Shown here piece after piece: positions 46,011-58,800 of a DNA stretch of 64,000 nt. Numbering within the stretch: the stretch's first letter is position 1; each line of letters opens with the position of its first letter. A program made the position numbers and the translations under genes. Source of the stretch: Icerya purchasi (lineage: Eukaryota > Arthropoda > Insecta > Hemiptera > Monophlebidae); contig CM077116.1 of NCBI GenBank assembly GCA_039619475.1, forward strand, positions 381,138,760-381,202,759. Direction: 5' to 3'. Below the pieces are notes generated by a model that saw nothing but the letters and a program-made list of their open reading frames with translations, did not search any database and was not told where the DNA came from.

Positions 46011-48269
46011 TTATTAAAACGACGTTTTCTACTTTGCCCATAGAAGCTTGATACCAAAGTAGTGTTCATCCTTGTATGTAATTTGCTTTACGATGTTAAG
46101 TCTAAGTGAATACAATTGTGATAGTTGTAGACGCTCAGTACTGAAGCAGCCCTACGATCTAGGTCTGGCATGATATTGACAGGATATTTCGTAATTTTTT
46201 GCGTTACATGCTAAAATCTGTACATCACGATGTTATAAGAGTGGCGTCATTTCGACATCCAAGCCCACCTTACTGAATTAGCTGGGTGTTTGTCGCGTAA
46301 AAAAAGATGATTATATCGCTAGCATAAAATGAATGTTAGACTAAATATGACATTCGAAACGACATTTAGAGCCAATACATATACTCAGTGTGAATCGTTA
46401 AAACCGGTTTCATGTTTTCGGAAGGAGTCCTGGAAATTCCCTTTTTTTGATTTGAACGTAGCGGTTTAGGAGAAAATTTCGTGTAAAGTGACCTCTATGT
46501 TTTCATTAAAGGTCACATGAACATAGTGAACGTAGAAAGTAGCTTCAGGATATAGACGGCCAAGGACCAATCAAAAAATACATCTGTTGCTTGTTGTTTT
46601 TAATGGAATGCTACAGTTATTTCTATCGCGAATAAGTCTGTTGTTGATGTTTTCCGACGAAAACTACATTGATAGTTCTTCAAATATTATCCTTCTTTCA
46701 AGATTATTATGTAAACTTTGGACAGTAATTTTTTCCACTACTTCGTAGAAAATTTCAATTCTAAAATCGCAGCTGATGCAATGATAATTTTTCATACTTT
46801 CCACGTGTGTTAGCTGTATAAATCGAATAGCTCCGCGCGCCAACGAAATACCGGTGCATAAACAGCTCTATATAACCAAAACTGCCTTATTTTCCATACG
46901 TTATAGACTATGATGAGGTCGTCGTTTTTTCACTTAAGTGTATTAAAAAATTCTTGTTACGAAATCTGTCAATGCCCCCCCCCCCTTCAGAAACACGTAA
47001 TCAACTAAAATCGGCTCTTCCAACCAAAGATTTTCCCTTGGCGAAGTTAAAAAGATCATCTACACATACACGCATATATACATATATAGATTTTATTTAT
47101 TCGGATATTTAGAGAATACAATTTTTCTGATAGCAATGGAGGTCTTAATACAAAAACTCCGACAGGTGAGATTGGATTAAGTTAGAATGTTTATTTCGGC
47201 GTGAGAAAGTAAAGAAATTCTGTTGTAAAAAGGGTATTTACTATTTTCCCGATTATTCAACATTGAACACTGGGCTACATCTCGGTCGATTAATAGTCTA
47301 GCGCAGAATGAAGGAGAATATCGTAAAGAGAAACTTAATTTCTGTTTCGGCTGTTGGCTCGTTGATTTGAAAAAGGGTGGAAGATGCTACTTTTCAAATT
47401 GAAAGTTTACAACAATAAACAAAATGCTCTGGAGCTTTTTTCTTCCTTTTTTTGCTTTTTTAATTTAATTTTTTTGTTTTAAATAATTCTTTATTATTTT
47501 CGACTCTTACAAGAAGATTGTATATAATACAGTAGGTTCATAGAAATAAGCGAAACTCGAAACGGAAAACAGTCGCGAAAATACGGTAATAAATTTAACA
47601 AATAGCTTCCACGGTCGAAAAGGAATTCGAAAAGGCGCGCTTTTAGAATTGTGCGATGACCTTGGCTTTTTTTTTTGTAGGTAATAACGATAAAATTAAA
47701 GGGCAATAGCTAGTGGTAGGAGTAAAAAAGGCTAAACGAAAAGCAGAAAGATGGGAAATTTCAAAAAAGCTTACCGAGCAATTATTTTTGCAAATAGACG
47801 GAATATTATAAAATTTCCAGTAACGATTTTTACAATTTTTCGTTTCTCTCTTTTTTTAAAAATGTTTGCCCCTATAAGAAACTTTCGCTCTGCCTTTTAA
47901 TATCATCGGTTTTTTTTTGATTAATAGAAAAAGCACCGGCATCATTCTGCTAATAAAAATAATCGGGGCTAATGAACTGTATAATTGTTTTTAATCAACC
48001 CGTTCGTCTTTTCGAATGAAATAGCCTACGAGGAAACAGCTTATTGTCGATTGATTTCCATTACCGCTATCACTATTGTTACCGGTTCGACGAATTCAGT
48101 AAAAAAAAATTCGTCATTTAAAGATCCTTTCACGCGCTTCGTTGTTCTTTTCTCCAAAGTACATTAAACGATTTTTAAAATAATAAAATAAAAAAAAAAT
48201 ACAATTCGACAATGGTGAATAATTTAGTTCAAATCTCGAAAGACTCCCTCGTACCTCTGATGGTGCTGA
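46011..48269. other. Mostly unrecognised sequence
   Basis: 46600-46900 on the minus strand gives scraps such as EVVEKITVQSLHNNLERR that might derive from a LINE but lack diagnostic motifs. There is a C run at 46976-46985. 47430-47480 is T-rich. No gene is supported. Confidence 0.4.
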
Positions 48270-49620
48270 CAGATCGTCACTTCTGCACTTATACGTTCAA
48301 GACTGAAATACAGGGCTGCCGTCCAATACTGTAGGATCGTTTCGCACCTCGCCGTCCATCAGCCTATTATACCAATGCGGAGAGTGGCCGCTTCACCTTC
48401 GCCGAGAACTGTTTTCTATTAATCTGTTAACTCTCGTGAAATCTTCTCCACGGAGTCCTTCAATCCATCAGAGATATATGCCGACCTTTTCATCAAAAGT
48501 CCACATAATGCCGTATACAACCAAAATACTAAGTTCTGTATCGGTCAATAGCTTCCCGAAAATCTATTATTCTTCCATCATGGTCAAGTTTTTCACCGCA
48601 CACTGATTTATCTCTCCTGCATATCGGAAAGTTCACTACACTCGAGTTAGTCAGAGGCGCATTTTACGAACTTCCATTGAACTACGACGACCATTTAATT
48701 AAATTTACGGACGGCTCTAAATCGGACATGGCTAGATGCTTAGTACTCACAAATGAATCCGAGATCAAAATATAGTACTCATTATCAAACAGCTTTTCAG
48801 TTCTACCCGCGCAGAACTGTATGCTATAAAACTTGCAGTCGATCTTGCGGTACAGTCTAAGATTCTCTTATTTGCATAGATTTCTTCACTTTCGTCTTTA
48901 TCACAAACGCACAACAAATTACAAAATCCCACCGCTAAAGATATAATCTCAGTTATATCTACCGCTTCTAATCGTATTAGCTCCGCGTAAATTCCAGGAC
49001 ACAAGGGTGTCATGGGATATGAGCTGGTGGATCTTGCAGCGAAAGAGGCTACTACATGTCTCCCGATTCAAAACATACCAGTACCTTCATCGGACTTCTC
49101 TATAACAATCAAATCTCTGCTAAAAAAGAAATGGTCGAAGAATTGTCGTGAAGTTTCTACTTCGAACAAATAGCGTTCAATCCGCTCAAATGCTGGAATT
49201 TGGAGTACTTCATCAAGATTCAGCCGTAAAGAAGAAGTTATATTATGCTGTCTGCGCATTGGCCACGAAAAAATCTCTCCTTCCTTTTTACTAAATAAAT
49301 CAGATCCCCCTACTTGTGACGTATGCTCTGTTCCCATATCCATTCACCATCTTTTGGTAAACTACCTGAAATGCAACCTGTTCCGGTCCCAATTACACCT
49401 GTCCAAGGTTTGCTCTGCGAAATTCTTGAAGACAATGAACAGAAAGTCCAACTGCTCTTCAGCCTTCTGAGACTATCCGATATCCGAAATAACATCTAAA
49501 CTCCATTCATACGTGCCTCTGGTCAATGTTGCAGTACACGGCACGCTAATGGATACAATACAATACAAGGTGCGTGCAGAAAAAAAGCAGAAATAAAAGT
49601 GTATTAGAAGAAGAATGATA
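48270..49620 (+). pseudogene. I-type LINE fragment with RNase H and zinc knuckle, decayed
   Basis: LIKFTDGSKSDMARC (~48695), then in another frame STRAELYAIKLAVDLAVQSK (~48805-48862) and IPGHKGVMGYELVDLAAKEA (~48988-49047) give the D, E and H positions of RNase H; the middle D (TDS type) is not clear. CCLRIGHEKISPSFLLNK (~49250) and TCDVCSVPISIHHLL...LKC (~49314-49376) are the C-terminal knuckle. Stops lie near 48775, 48880, 48990, 49170 and 49467. Similarity in layout to the intact copy at 6.9-7.7 kb shows an I-type element, but the sequence differs, so it is another family. The tail region has AGAAGAAGAATG but no clear poly(A). Confidence 0.75.
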
Positions 49621-50109
49621 AGATATAATTACACATCTGGAGCAAAATCGGTGCGTTAAAATTTGTCTTAAACAAACGGTAAGCAGCAATGATAGATTAT
49701 TTTCGTTCTCCTATGTTTAGAATGCTGCCCAATGGTGGCTATTCCATTTTTGATTAATGTACGAAATCGGCCAAAATTATAATTTAAGGTCGATTTTTCA
49801 GTTTAATCGGATTACATCTGTTGAAGAGTGCCTGAAGTATTTATCGGTAAGAGATCGGTTGCTGCTCTTTTTTTTCTCGTTCTACTTATATTTCATCTAT
49901 TTTGAAAATGGCTAAGGCCTCTAAATCCTCTCTCCCCCAATGTCCCATCAACCATACATTTCCCGCTGAAAAACTAATACCACTTCTTGATTCTATAGCT
50001 CCTAGCCCTATGTTCCTAGCCTCCAGAAATCCTGCCCTTTCCCGTCTCTGTTCCTAGTTTACCACACTTTTCTTTCCTCTCCTTTTAATTTGGCAAAATT
50101 TGTTCATCT
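49621..50109. other. Spacer between two LINE fragments
   Basis: 49900-50090 is pyrimidine-rich with a frame starting MAKASKSSLPQC that may be upstream LINE coding (endonuclease-to-RT linker), but there is no diagnostic motif. Confidence 0.35.
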
Positions 50110-51060
50110 TTGTTCAATTCCTCTAATTACTCTCTTCACGTTTAGATGGAATCACTTTTTTTTTGTTTTTAAAAATCTTTCTGATTTTCTCTCCAGATAC
50201 TTTTAAATATTTTTTAAATTTCTTTCTTCGTTCCGGTTCTACTCCTCCTTCCTGGAACATTATTATTCCTATTCAAAAATCTTATTCTTCTTCGTTTCGT
50301 CCTATCTCTCTTACTTCGTGTGTTGGAAAGTTTTTTGAAAGTTTAATTAACGGACGACTGGGGTTCGATGGCTGGAGCACAGAAATCTGTTGCCTAACAA
50401 TATGTCCAGTCTTCGTCGTGGACGTGGTCCACCAAATTGCATCATTCTACCGGACATTTATATATCATTTATTAATAAAAAATTCTTAATTGCTTTTCGT
50501 TGATATTTCAGCTGCTATTGGTAATGTTCACCTTCCCGCACTTTTTAGCGTAATACTCTTAATTAAAAAATTCTGTTCACTTCGCTTCTTTTATTATCAC
50601 TCTCTTTCAATGCAGAACTGTGATTCTTTCCTCTCCTCTCTGACACCAAGTTAATCTTTCGAAGGTTACTTTAAAATTCTTACCATAGAACATATGTGCT
50701 CTATAATATTTACTTTATTAAAATCGCTTCGATTCCACTTAATTTTGCTTCACTTTGCTGACGATGTGCTCATCTACTTCTTCGAACTGAATGTCTCACT
50801 AGCTAACTCCCGTCTTCAAAGTTCTTTAATACTGCTAGAAAATGTTTTTCCTAATATGAATCTATCCCCCCCCCCCACCAAAAAAAATCCTCGTCAGTTA
50901 TCTTTACTCTTCGTCTTTATGATCCTTCTTTGATTAGTCTTATCTTAAATAAAAGCAGCTTTTTAGTCATTCTGCTTAAAAAAAATTTAATTTATGCGAG
51001 GGTTTTGTTCCCAAACTCTTCTTAATTATCTTTTTTCTGCAATCATATCTTTTAATATGG
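50110..51060 (+). pseudogene. I-type LINE reverse transcriptase fragment, decayed
   Basis: LDGITFFLFLKIF (~50142), STPPSWNIIIPIQK (~50241), SSFRPISLTSCVGKFFESLI (~50292-50351), RGRGPPNCIILPDIY (~50418), DISAAIGNVHLPALF (~50503) and LLHFADDVLIYFFELNVSLA (~50739-50797). These are RT motifs in the right order, with motif C FADD intact. Motif A is damaged by a stop (TGA near 50500). Strongly pyrimidine-rich sense strand. The RNase H fragment lies upstream rather than downstream, so the two pieces come from different copies or a rearrangement. Confidence 0.72.
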
Positions 51061-51444
51061 TTGTTCTTATATCTGACGTTTTTATCGGAGTCTCGCCATG
51101 TATGCCGATTGATAAATACATTTAATAAAATGACCAATAACTGTATTTTCTTCAGTTTTTAGCGGAGTTTTTAAATCAATTTTCTTTTCAATTGCCTACT
51201 GAAATATGCACGTCAATCAGTATTCATCAACATTGGCTTTATAGAATTTTCTACATTATTAAATCGGTTTAATATTTTTGGTGAATGATCTGAAGTACCA
51301 TGGAGGGCTCGGTTAATGTGTAATCAACATTAACTCGGCGACTAATGAAAAAAAAACAAAAAAAACTAATACGTCTGGAAGTTTTGTTTGCGTCTCTGTT
51401 GGCCAATATGCCGGAACACTATCCAAGACAAGCTAGAGTATTTA

Positions 51445-51620
51445 TTTTTCTCAGTGCACATATAGAGCTGCTTTACCTCTTGGCATTATTAAACGCGATC
51501 CAAATGATGTGCGCTTAGCATTGAAATTACCTGCAGCTACGAATTTATTTCCAAGACACTTCTGACGTAGTGTACTCATTAAACTGATTTTGTTTAATTG
51601 TATGTTTCGGAGGAAACCGA
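51445..51620 (-). pseudogene. LINE endonuclease fragment (Jockey-like)
   Basis: Minus strand reads FVAAGNFNAKRTSFGSRL then IMPRGKAAL. This is the GDFNAKHT.WGS....RG..L motif of APE-type endonucleases in Jockey-related LINEs, with the catalytic-region D of GDFN replaced by N. Upstream SLMSTLRQKCLGNKF is in the same frame. Only ~60 residues remain recognisable; a 90-codon frame (51451-51723) contains them. Confidence 0.65.
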
Positions 51621-51723
51621 ATGTAGTTTCTATCATTACACACGGTAGTTGTTTGTAAATACGTTTTGGAAACTTTTGTTTAATTATCAGTGAAAAATAA
51701 AGGCTAAAGTATAAATTAACCAT

Positions 51724-53049
51724 TTGAATTTGTTTACAAAATAATTCATGTATTTCCTTTTCAGAATATCACCTCCTATTATTATTACTGTTATCGAAAA
51801 CAACCGGTTCTAACGTACCTTGCTTTCTTCTCCGCTTCCACTGCCTTCTTTCTAACCTCCCATTCACCCTGTTGACGGTCAATTGATTTTCTTTGGTACA
51901 CATTGAAAATTTTCCGTAATCTATCTAAACATTTTCATTTTGAACACTATGTAAAGAGTGATCTTTATCTCTTCTTTCTTTGCGACTCGAATTTTTTAAT
52001 CTTTCTACTCAGCCTTTACATCTTCCCCTCTACTCCTTGTTTTTACAAATTTTCGCTTCCTTGATTGCATGTCGCCTTTATTTTATAGCTTTCCCTCTTC
52101 GTTCATTAATTATTCCTCTCTCGACATCATCTGCGCGGTGTCCTCTTCAATCCAACAATTCTTTTTCTTAATGAATGTCCTGCCTATTGCTAACTTTTTT
52201 TGATCCCCTACTTAAAACGTGATACGGTCTTCTGATTTTCGTTTCCTCCCTGGTCATTCTTATTTTCGCCTCTTCTATTCGTTCTATCTTACGCCAAATT
52301 AAACTTTATTAATTTTGGTTTAATTTATCTATACGTTTAGATTGATGGAGTTTTTGATCTTGTCATATACAGAAAAACAAAAAAAAAACGCTACTTCCCG
52401 ATTCTAATGTAGAACACCAAATGATAAAACAAAATCAAATAATACGAGCAAAAACCGAAAAGAAAACGACCGTCCTTCTATTATTATTGCATTCCTTATT
52501 ATCAATTCAAACAAAATCGGGTTCAATGTATATCGTTGTCATGTTGCTTTTTTCACGCAATCGATGAATATATGTAAAATATGAAATGCTCCTTTACATC
52601 TTTATCGTTTTGAGGTTTGCACCTAGTAACAAGAAAATAGCTTAGGGGGGAATGATGATAAACGCGTATAGAACGAAAAAAAATCAGAGGCGAACTCAAC
52701 AATATACGAGTTCTATAAGGCGCCTGTGTGGTTATTAAGTGACTCCGCAGAAATGCTAAAGAAATGAGGCGACATGAAAGTCGACGAAGGTAGTGTGAAA
52801 ACTAGTAATGACATGCAGCGTTCGATATCATGAGTTCGAAAAACTAACGTGTAAAATGCTTCAAATACAAAAAAAAAAAGAAAAAAAAAGGAAGCTATAC
52901 AGACACTGAATAAAATTATATTTTGGTTGCTCATTTCTCAGAACGACTGATGTTGCGCAATACTTGTTTACAGCTATGTAGATTCAGAACACTTCAATCA
53001 TATGTGACCGATAGAACACATTTGTTGTCATGATCAATGATTCCTTTTA
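51724..53049. other. Spacer without a supported gene
   Basis: 51780-52330 is pyrimidine-rich like the I-type fragments but gives no LINE motif. 52400-53040 is mixed AT-rich sequence with an A-rich tract at 52869-52891. Confidence 0.45.
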
Positions 53050-53700
53050 TCATCAGGACCGCAGGTAGTTTCTATTCAGACCCTTACTGTATTCTATCTA
53101 CACATCCGATCTGCCAGTTTCTAATCAAACAATGCAACATTCGCTAATGATACAGCCATTATTTCATCAAATAACGATGTTACGCACGCGAATAATTCCG
53201 TTCAGAACCATTTAAACCGAATAATAGTCAGGTGGGCACAATAATGGAGAATAATTTTTAATACACAGATCAGTTCCGACACATTGCATTCACAAACCGA
53301 ATAACTCTGCATGTCTAACGATAAACACTAATAATAAATAAAGTTTTCGACAAGTTCATCTCGTAAAGTACCTCGGAATGTACGTGGACCGAAGGCTTAC
53401 ATGGCGCCCTCATGTGACACAAAATCGACAGGTGCGGTTGCTGCCCGCGCTAGGCTAATTGGGACGCGCGGGTCGGTATTTAAACACTTAACCATGGTTG
53501 CTCCGATTTAGCAATATGGTTTAGAATTATATAGTTGTTCCACTTATCGAAGTAATCTTAACAGAATTTAGCGGAGCAGCAGTCACGGATACTTTGTACA
53601 GTTACGTCTGTACCATTTTGTATCCAACGCAACATTATGTAATGATTTAAACGTTCCGTTTGTTCGAGCGACTTACTCGTATGTTCATCAGTAACCAAAA
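53050..53700 (+). pseudogene. Jockey-like LINE reverse transcriptase fragment
   Basis: Pieces in order: an AGVPQGS-like region reduced to SDPYCILSTHPICQF (~53077), ATFANDTAIISSN (~53130; motif C with the first catalytic D changed to N), HLNRIIVRWAQ (~53211), YLGMYVDRRLTWRPHV (~53370-53417; thumb), RLLPALG (~53434) and LNVPFVRATYSYVHQ (~53648). The thumb phrase LGM.LDRRLTW..H is characteristic of Jockey-type RTs. Stops and shifts throughout. Confidence 0.75.
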
Positions 53701-54780
53701 TTATTCGGTAAATTCCAATAAAGCCCAACATCAACAGAAGGTATTCCTCTGGATTTCCAGATTACGTAACAGCTGAAAAAGTTCCACACCCCATGTGTGT
53801 CTCTTTTCCAAGGTATCAATTCTATATTTTCAGTTATTATACGCATATACATACATATAGATTTATTATCGTATTTACAGAGTTCTTGTATCTTAATTTA
53901 GTGTCTCATTAGAGACACTAATTTAATATTAAATTTAATGTTAAATTTAAGCTAAAATCACTGCGCTGTTTATGGTAATATTAGCGGTACACAAAAATAA
54001 AATAAATTAAAACAAGGAAAAAACAACACGGTTCAGAATACGGTAGGGAGACTAGCACATTCTTTGGGGACGACTTCTTGAACAGTATAACAGTTGCAAT
54101 TACGTTCTCGACTAGTTGAATACCGGATTATTTTTTTGCACGCAGCCCGAACAGAATTTGGTCGACTTGAAACAGTTTGCTTTCGATTTTTCAGCTTTCG
54201 TGCGTAGACAGCCGACACGAGATGTATTTTGCAGAAAGATTTGAGGACGCTTGATAGCTTCTGTACGCGATACTTGGAATATAAAACGGATATTGAACCA
54301 AAAAACAACTGCACTTATGCGTGTACGTGTGTGTTCGCGTGCATACGTGTATGTATATGTAAAAGGAACGTAGCCGCCGCCAGCGGATAATAAGAAGACA
54401 AGAACAACGGGTGAAAAAAGTATCTGGAGACAAACGAAGATAATGACTGTGTCCTCCTCGCATCTGTACTTAACAGATGTTTTCTATAACGGTCTCTTAA
54501 GATATTGTAGAGTGTTCGCGGAACGCGCACACACGGCAATATAGTGACGAAGACGATTATGGCGTTGAAACATCGCAGATGGGTCGTTCCTATCAAGCCG
54601 CATATGGTTATGGGGATTGTGTGTCTCTTCTCGCCTAGACCAGATCGTTGTCGTTCCGTTGTTATCATATTTAACCGATTGGCTTGATAGCGCGTTTATA
54701 GCGAAAGCAGGAGGAGCGCATTCAATTGACACGTTTATAAAATTGTTAGAAAAATAATCCGGAACGTCGTTCGCCCCTCT
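53701..54780. other. Spacer; no supported gene
   Basis: Overlapping minus-strand frames at 54191-54732 are open in several phases at once, have no recognisable domain, and include a low-complexity RTHTYTHK stretch. Listed only as sequence with reduced stop density. Confidence 0.4.
53898..53921. repeat. Short palindrome TTAGTGTCTC-ATTA-GAGACACTAA
   Basis: Perfect 10-bp stem with a 4-nt loop, followed by AATTTAATATTAAATTTAAT, itself partly palindromic. Confidence 0.7.
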
Positions 54781-55810
54781 ACCGTCCGAAATTACACGAA
54801 TTCGCCGCTAGAGAAAATTGCGAAACGCACGCTCGCATAGCGGATAAATGACGCGAGCTACTTTCAAAAAGCAAAAAAGGAGATTTATTAGCTTTTCAAT
54901 CGCACAAACGGGATTTAGCCCGGGATTCGGTGTTGCGAACTAGGGGCACCACCAGTTCGGAGCAGCGACGACCATTTCGAATTACCATCCCGGTAAACGA
55001 ACATAACTCGCCAACATGTTCGCATCGTTGCCTCCGTTGTGCCCCCCCCCCCCCCGACAGTATAAACATAGCGCGCGCGCCATATAAAATAGAAAGGAAA
55101 ATAATAGCGAATAGAAAAAAGGAAAACAGACGGAGAAATACCTGCAAAAGTTTTCCTACCATGCCGCCAACCATCCGCGGACGAAATTCTCCTTTTTGAG
55201 TCTCAGCGAAGGAGGAGGAGCTGCTGAAATAATTTCAGCCGCTGCGAAAAGATAAAAACTTTCCGTTTTAGTTTACTCTGAGAATTAAGGATACACCCAC
55301 ACGATTAAAATTTCTTACATGAGAATTAAAGTCGAGAGACTGCGCATCGCCTAAGCTATCGGCTGCGATAGAAGATAGTTCAGGCAACGTGTGTGTTCAT
55401 CATCATCGTATGTTGTGTTCGGCTAGGACGTTGTATATTTCGCTCTGCACTACGTATGTACATATATAGTGAAGTGACCGAACGAGAAATATTCTCTAGG
55501 CCTCCTTTGCCGCGATAAAGCCATTTTCTTAAAATTTCACTGTCCGACGGCGACACGGCTGTTGAAATGGAAGCTGGAATTCTTCTTTTATCAGTGTGAT
55601 CGATGATAATAAAAGTTTCGTAGCCCCGTTTCGGTCCCTAATTTTTGATAATGCCTGTTTCTCAGCATCGGCGGATTTGTCTTCTTCTAGTCGCTCGTGT
55701 TCCAATTGCGGCTGTTTATTTTGCTCCCGACCCCCCACCCCGGAGAACGCACTGAGAGCTGTCCATCGCGAACCGTAAGAGCCAGGAACCGAAAAACGTT
55801 CGGTTTCAAC
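54780..55810. other. Relatively GC/CpG-rich island, possible regulatory or exon region of an unseen gene
   Basis: The composition is clearly less AT-rich than the rest, with many CG dinucleotides, a GCGCGCGCGCC run (55071-55081) beside a C run (55028-55043), and a splice-donor-like ACCGTAAGAG at ~55773. Open frames exist on both strands (54896-55174 minus, 54930-55199 plus, 55529-55738 minus, 55596-55778 plus), which cancels their value as evidence. No product recognised. Confidence 0.3.
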
Positions 55811-58800
55811 AAATAGCGCAGAATTGAAGAGGTATTTTTAATTGGGCCCGGCCTCTTTAAGAAATCGCCTAATTTTGCTGTAGTAAAATCGGCGAAGCAA
55901 TTAAATTTTCCTCTTAAGACATGATTAGACTTACCGTTCTAATTGCTTCTGATGTAAAATATTTTCGCTTCCTGTTTTGTTTTTTTTGTTTTTTTTTAGG
56001 CTACGTGTAAAATATATAAAGTTAGAAATGGCAAGAAATACAAAAATAAAACTCAACTGAATCGAGCGAATTGCGCGCGTATACATATATCGTACATAAG
56101 TTTAAAACGCTTAAACGGAAAATGCATTTCGGCACTCGATTACAAGCTTCCGACTTTTCTGAGCACAAAAATCCGCCAGAAAAGAAACGTCGAGAATATA
56201 TCGAATACGAAATAATATTTGAAAAAGAAATCGATATAAAAAAATTGAGAATCAAAATTCATCATTTCATTGATTGCCAGCCGCTGACTTCTGAGCAGCC
56301 AAAATCGCCAGAAAGAAACATCGAGAATATATTTCGAATATGGAATATTTAAAAAGGAATTTAAAAAAATCGCGTAAAAATTGATAACCGAAATTTCAAG
56401 AATTTATCATATACCCAAACGTGGTTTAGAAAATATACTCCTAAACAGTTATACGCGAAGAGGAACTTTCTAGCAACAAAAGCAGCGCACATGAGGGGAA
56501 GGTGTCGAGTTATCCGTTTTTTAAGATTATCCTCTGTAGGTCGTTTTAAATTCCCCATTCTACACATTATATATGTTTCATGTTCCTCTATAATTCTTGT
56601 ACTTTAATTTACGAGCACTACGTCACAGAAAAAGACGGAAAAAATTATCTGGCTCCGTTGTCCCGTATCGATACCGTTCACTTAAATTAACCGTCAGGAA
56701 CACGTAACAAAATTATAATTTTACAGCGGCAAGAATTTCTCGCTGGGGTGCTTTTAAAAATACTTATCTCGGAGTTGAAGTGGAATCGTTTCAACACTAC
56801 TAAATTTATTCCCCCCTCCTTATATAATATATATATATATATTTTTAAATTACAATGTTTCCGTAATGGTTAATTAATACGTCCAAATGGGAATTATTAA
56901 GTTTTGGTGACGCGTTAATCCCATTTTTCATTATTACGCTATTATTATACTTATCGATTTAAAATGTGTAGATTAATACTAGGACTGTTTAATATAAACT
57001 AGTGTATTCGCCCGTTGGTCGAAATTTGACGATAATTATTATTAAAAATTTAAGGAAAACAAATATGAATTTGCATATTTCCAATATTTTTTTTTCTATT
57101 CTTTTCATTGTGAAGATTTTTATATGTACATACAATACAAAACTGTTCAGTACCGTTATAATTGAAGAAAAAAACAAATTCAATAAATTAACGGAAAATC
57201 ACAAAACCCTCATTTATCGATATTAAATGGCACCTTAAGATTTAGTATTAAAAAAAATCTGTAAAAAAAGCCAGTAATGATGATTATTAAGAAAAATTAA
57301 AACGTTCTAATAATAACAGATTTACCGGCTATTGCGATTTCTTTTTTCATTTTTTGTATTACTTTTTTATTTAAATAGGAAAAAAACAACGGTCTCGAAC
57401 ATTTTTTTTTACTGATAATACTAAAGATCGTCTCAATAGCTACTAAAAAAAATCAAAAAGAAAAGAGAAAATCGACTAATAAACAGAACAGAAAAGAGTA
57501 CTGTCTTTGCCTATTTTTATATATATTTAGATATAATATACATATACTATTTCCACGATATTCTATTAACTGTAAATTTATTAAATTCCTTAAAAATGAT
57601 TAACCGCGATCATCAACGTTGAGAGAACTAACGTTAAAATATACGCTTGTACGAAGAAAATGAACCATTTCCCTGGAAAATTTTATTTCAAGATACGAGT
57701 AGAGCCGAAAACGTAATTCCTCGGAAACTAGGGACACAGAGACAAGCGGTATAGTGTAGATTTTAGTTAAGCAAACTGACCGAGTGTAAAATTTAGAGAG
57801 ATCATTTCGACCGGACAAAAAAGATGAATACTTTATTCAATGCAATTTCAACTACTAAATGGAATTACGAATGTAGCGGAGTAATTAAAAATTGCGCAGA
57901 TATCGTTTTAACTTCTGGTCTAACGGATTATCAAAAAGAGTAATACGCTAAGAAGATCTATTTAAAAGAAAAGGAAACTAGTGCAGGATTAATATGGGAA
58001 TTTCTAACGCGCATTAATGAGCATTCGAGAAGTAATGTTTTAGTTTAGTCGGAGTTAATTAATAGAGAATTCGTTGGAAATTTTAAAAACAGAAAATTTA
58101 TCTACATTAATCTTATTTTTTTTTATCTCTTTATTTGTATTTTAGTTTTTCTGAAAGTTTCGTTTTTACTTTTTAATCTCGCGGTTAGGGGCACCGTACC
58201 AATTAGCAGCTTATGATTTTAGAGAATTCTCTATAATTAATTACGGCGATCTACTTCTAAAGTTCCATTCTTCAATTAAAAGTAAATAAAACTATTAGAA
58301 CATACCTAAGAGACAAACATGTTCGCGGGAAAAATAAAAGATATCATCTTTTCTCCGAAGTAAGACTGAAATACAAACGGAAAATAAAAACTAAATTACG
58401 GAGAAAAATTTCTCTTTATTAAAACCCGTGATAGATACCAATTCCGTCTACTTTGAAATTAACTTCTGCTAAACTCGTTAGTATACGCTAAGAATTCCCA
58501 CACTGTACTGTATGTAATCACAATTTCCTTCTTCAGACATATCCCAATGTACACATTTTATTCCTCCTGGCTGACGATCGTTTAGATCGGAATTATTATT
58601 ATAGCTATAAACTTATAAATATACAATTTCGACTGAAAAGGACAAAATGAAGAGGAAGTAAGAAAGGAAGTAAGTTATGAGTAAAGCGAAGACTGCTCAG
58701 ATGGCAAAAATGAACGAACGACGGAGATGCAGAAAGTTTCGTACCCCGTATTCCAGACGGTGGGCAGAGCTGAATTGACACAGATAAGACGATTGAGAAT

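Noticed and set aside
54191..54732. Overlapping minus-strand frames of 82-117 codons
   Set aside because: Several phases are open at once because the region is less AT-rich; no product resembles a known family.
54930..55199. Plus- and minus-strand frames of ~90 codons over the same bases
   Set aside because: Both strands open simultaneously and run through a poly-C tract; composition effect.
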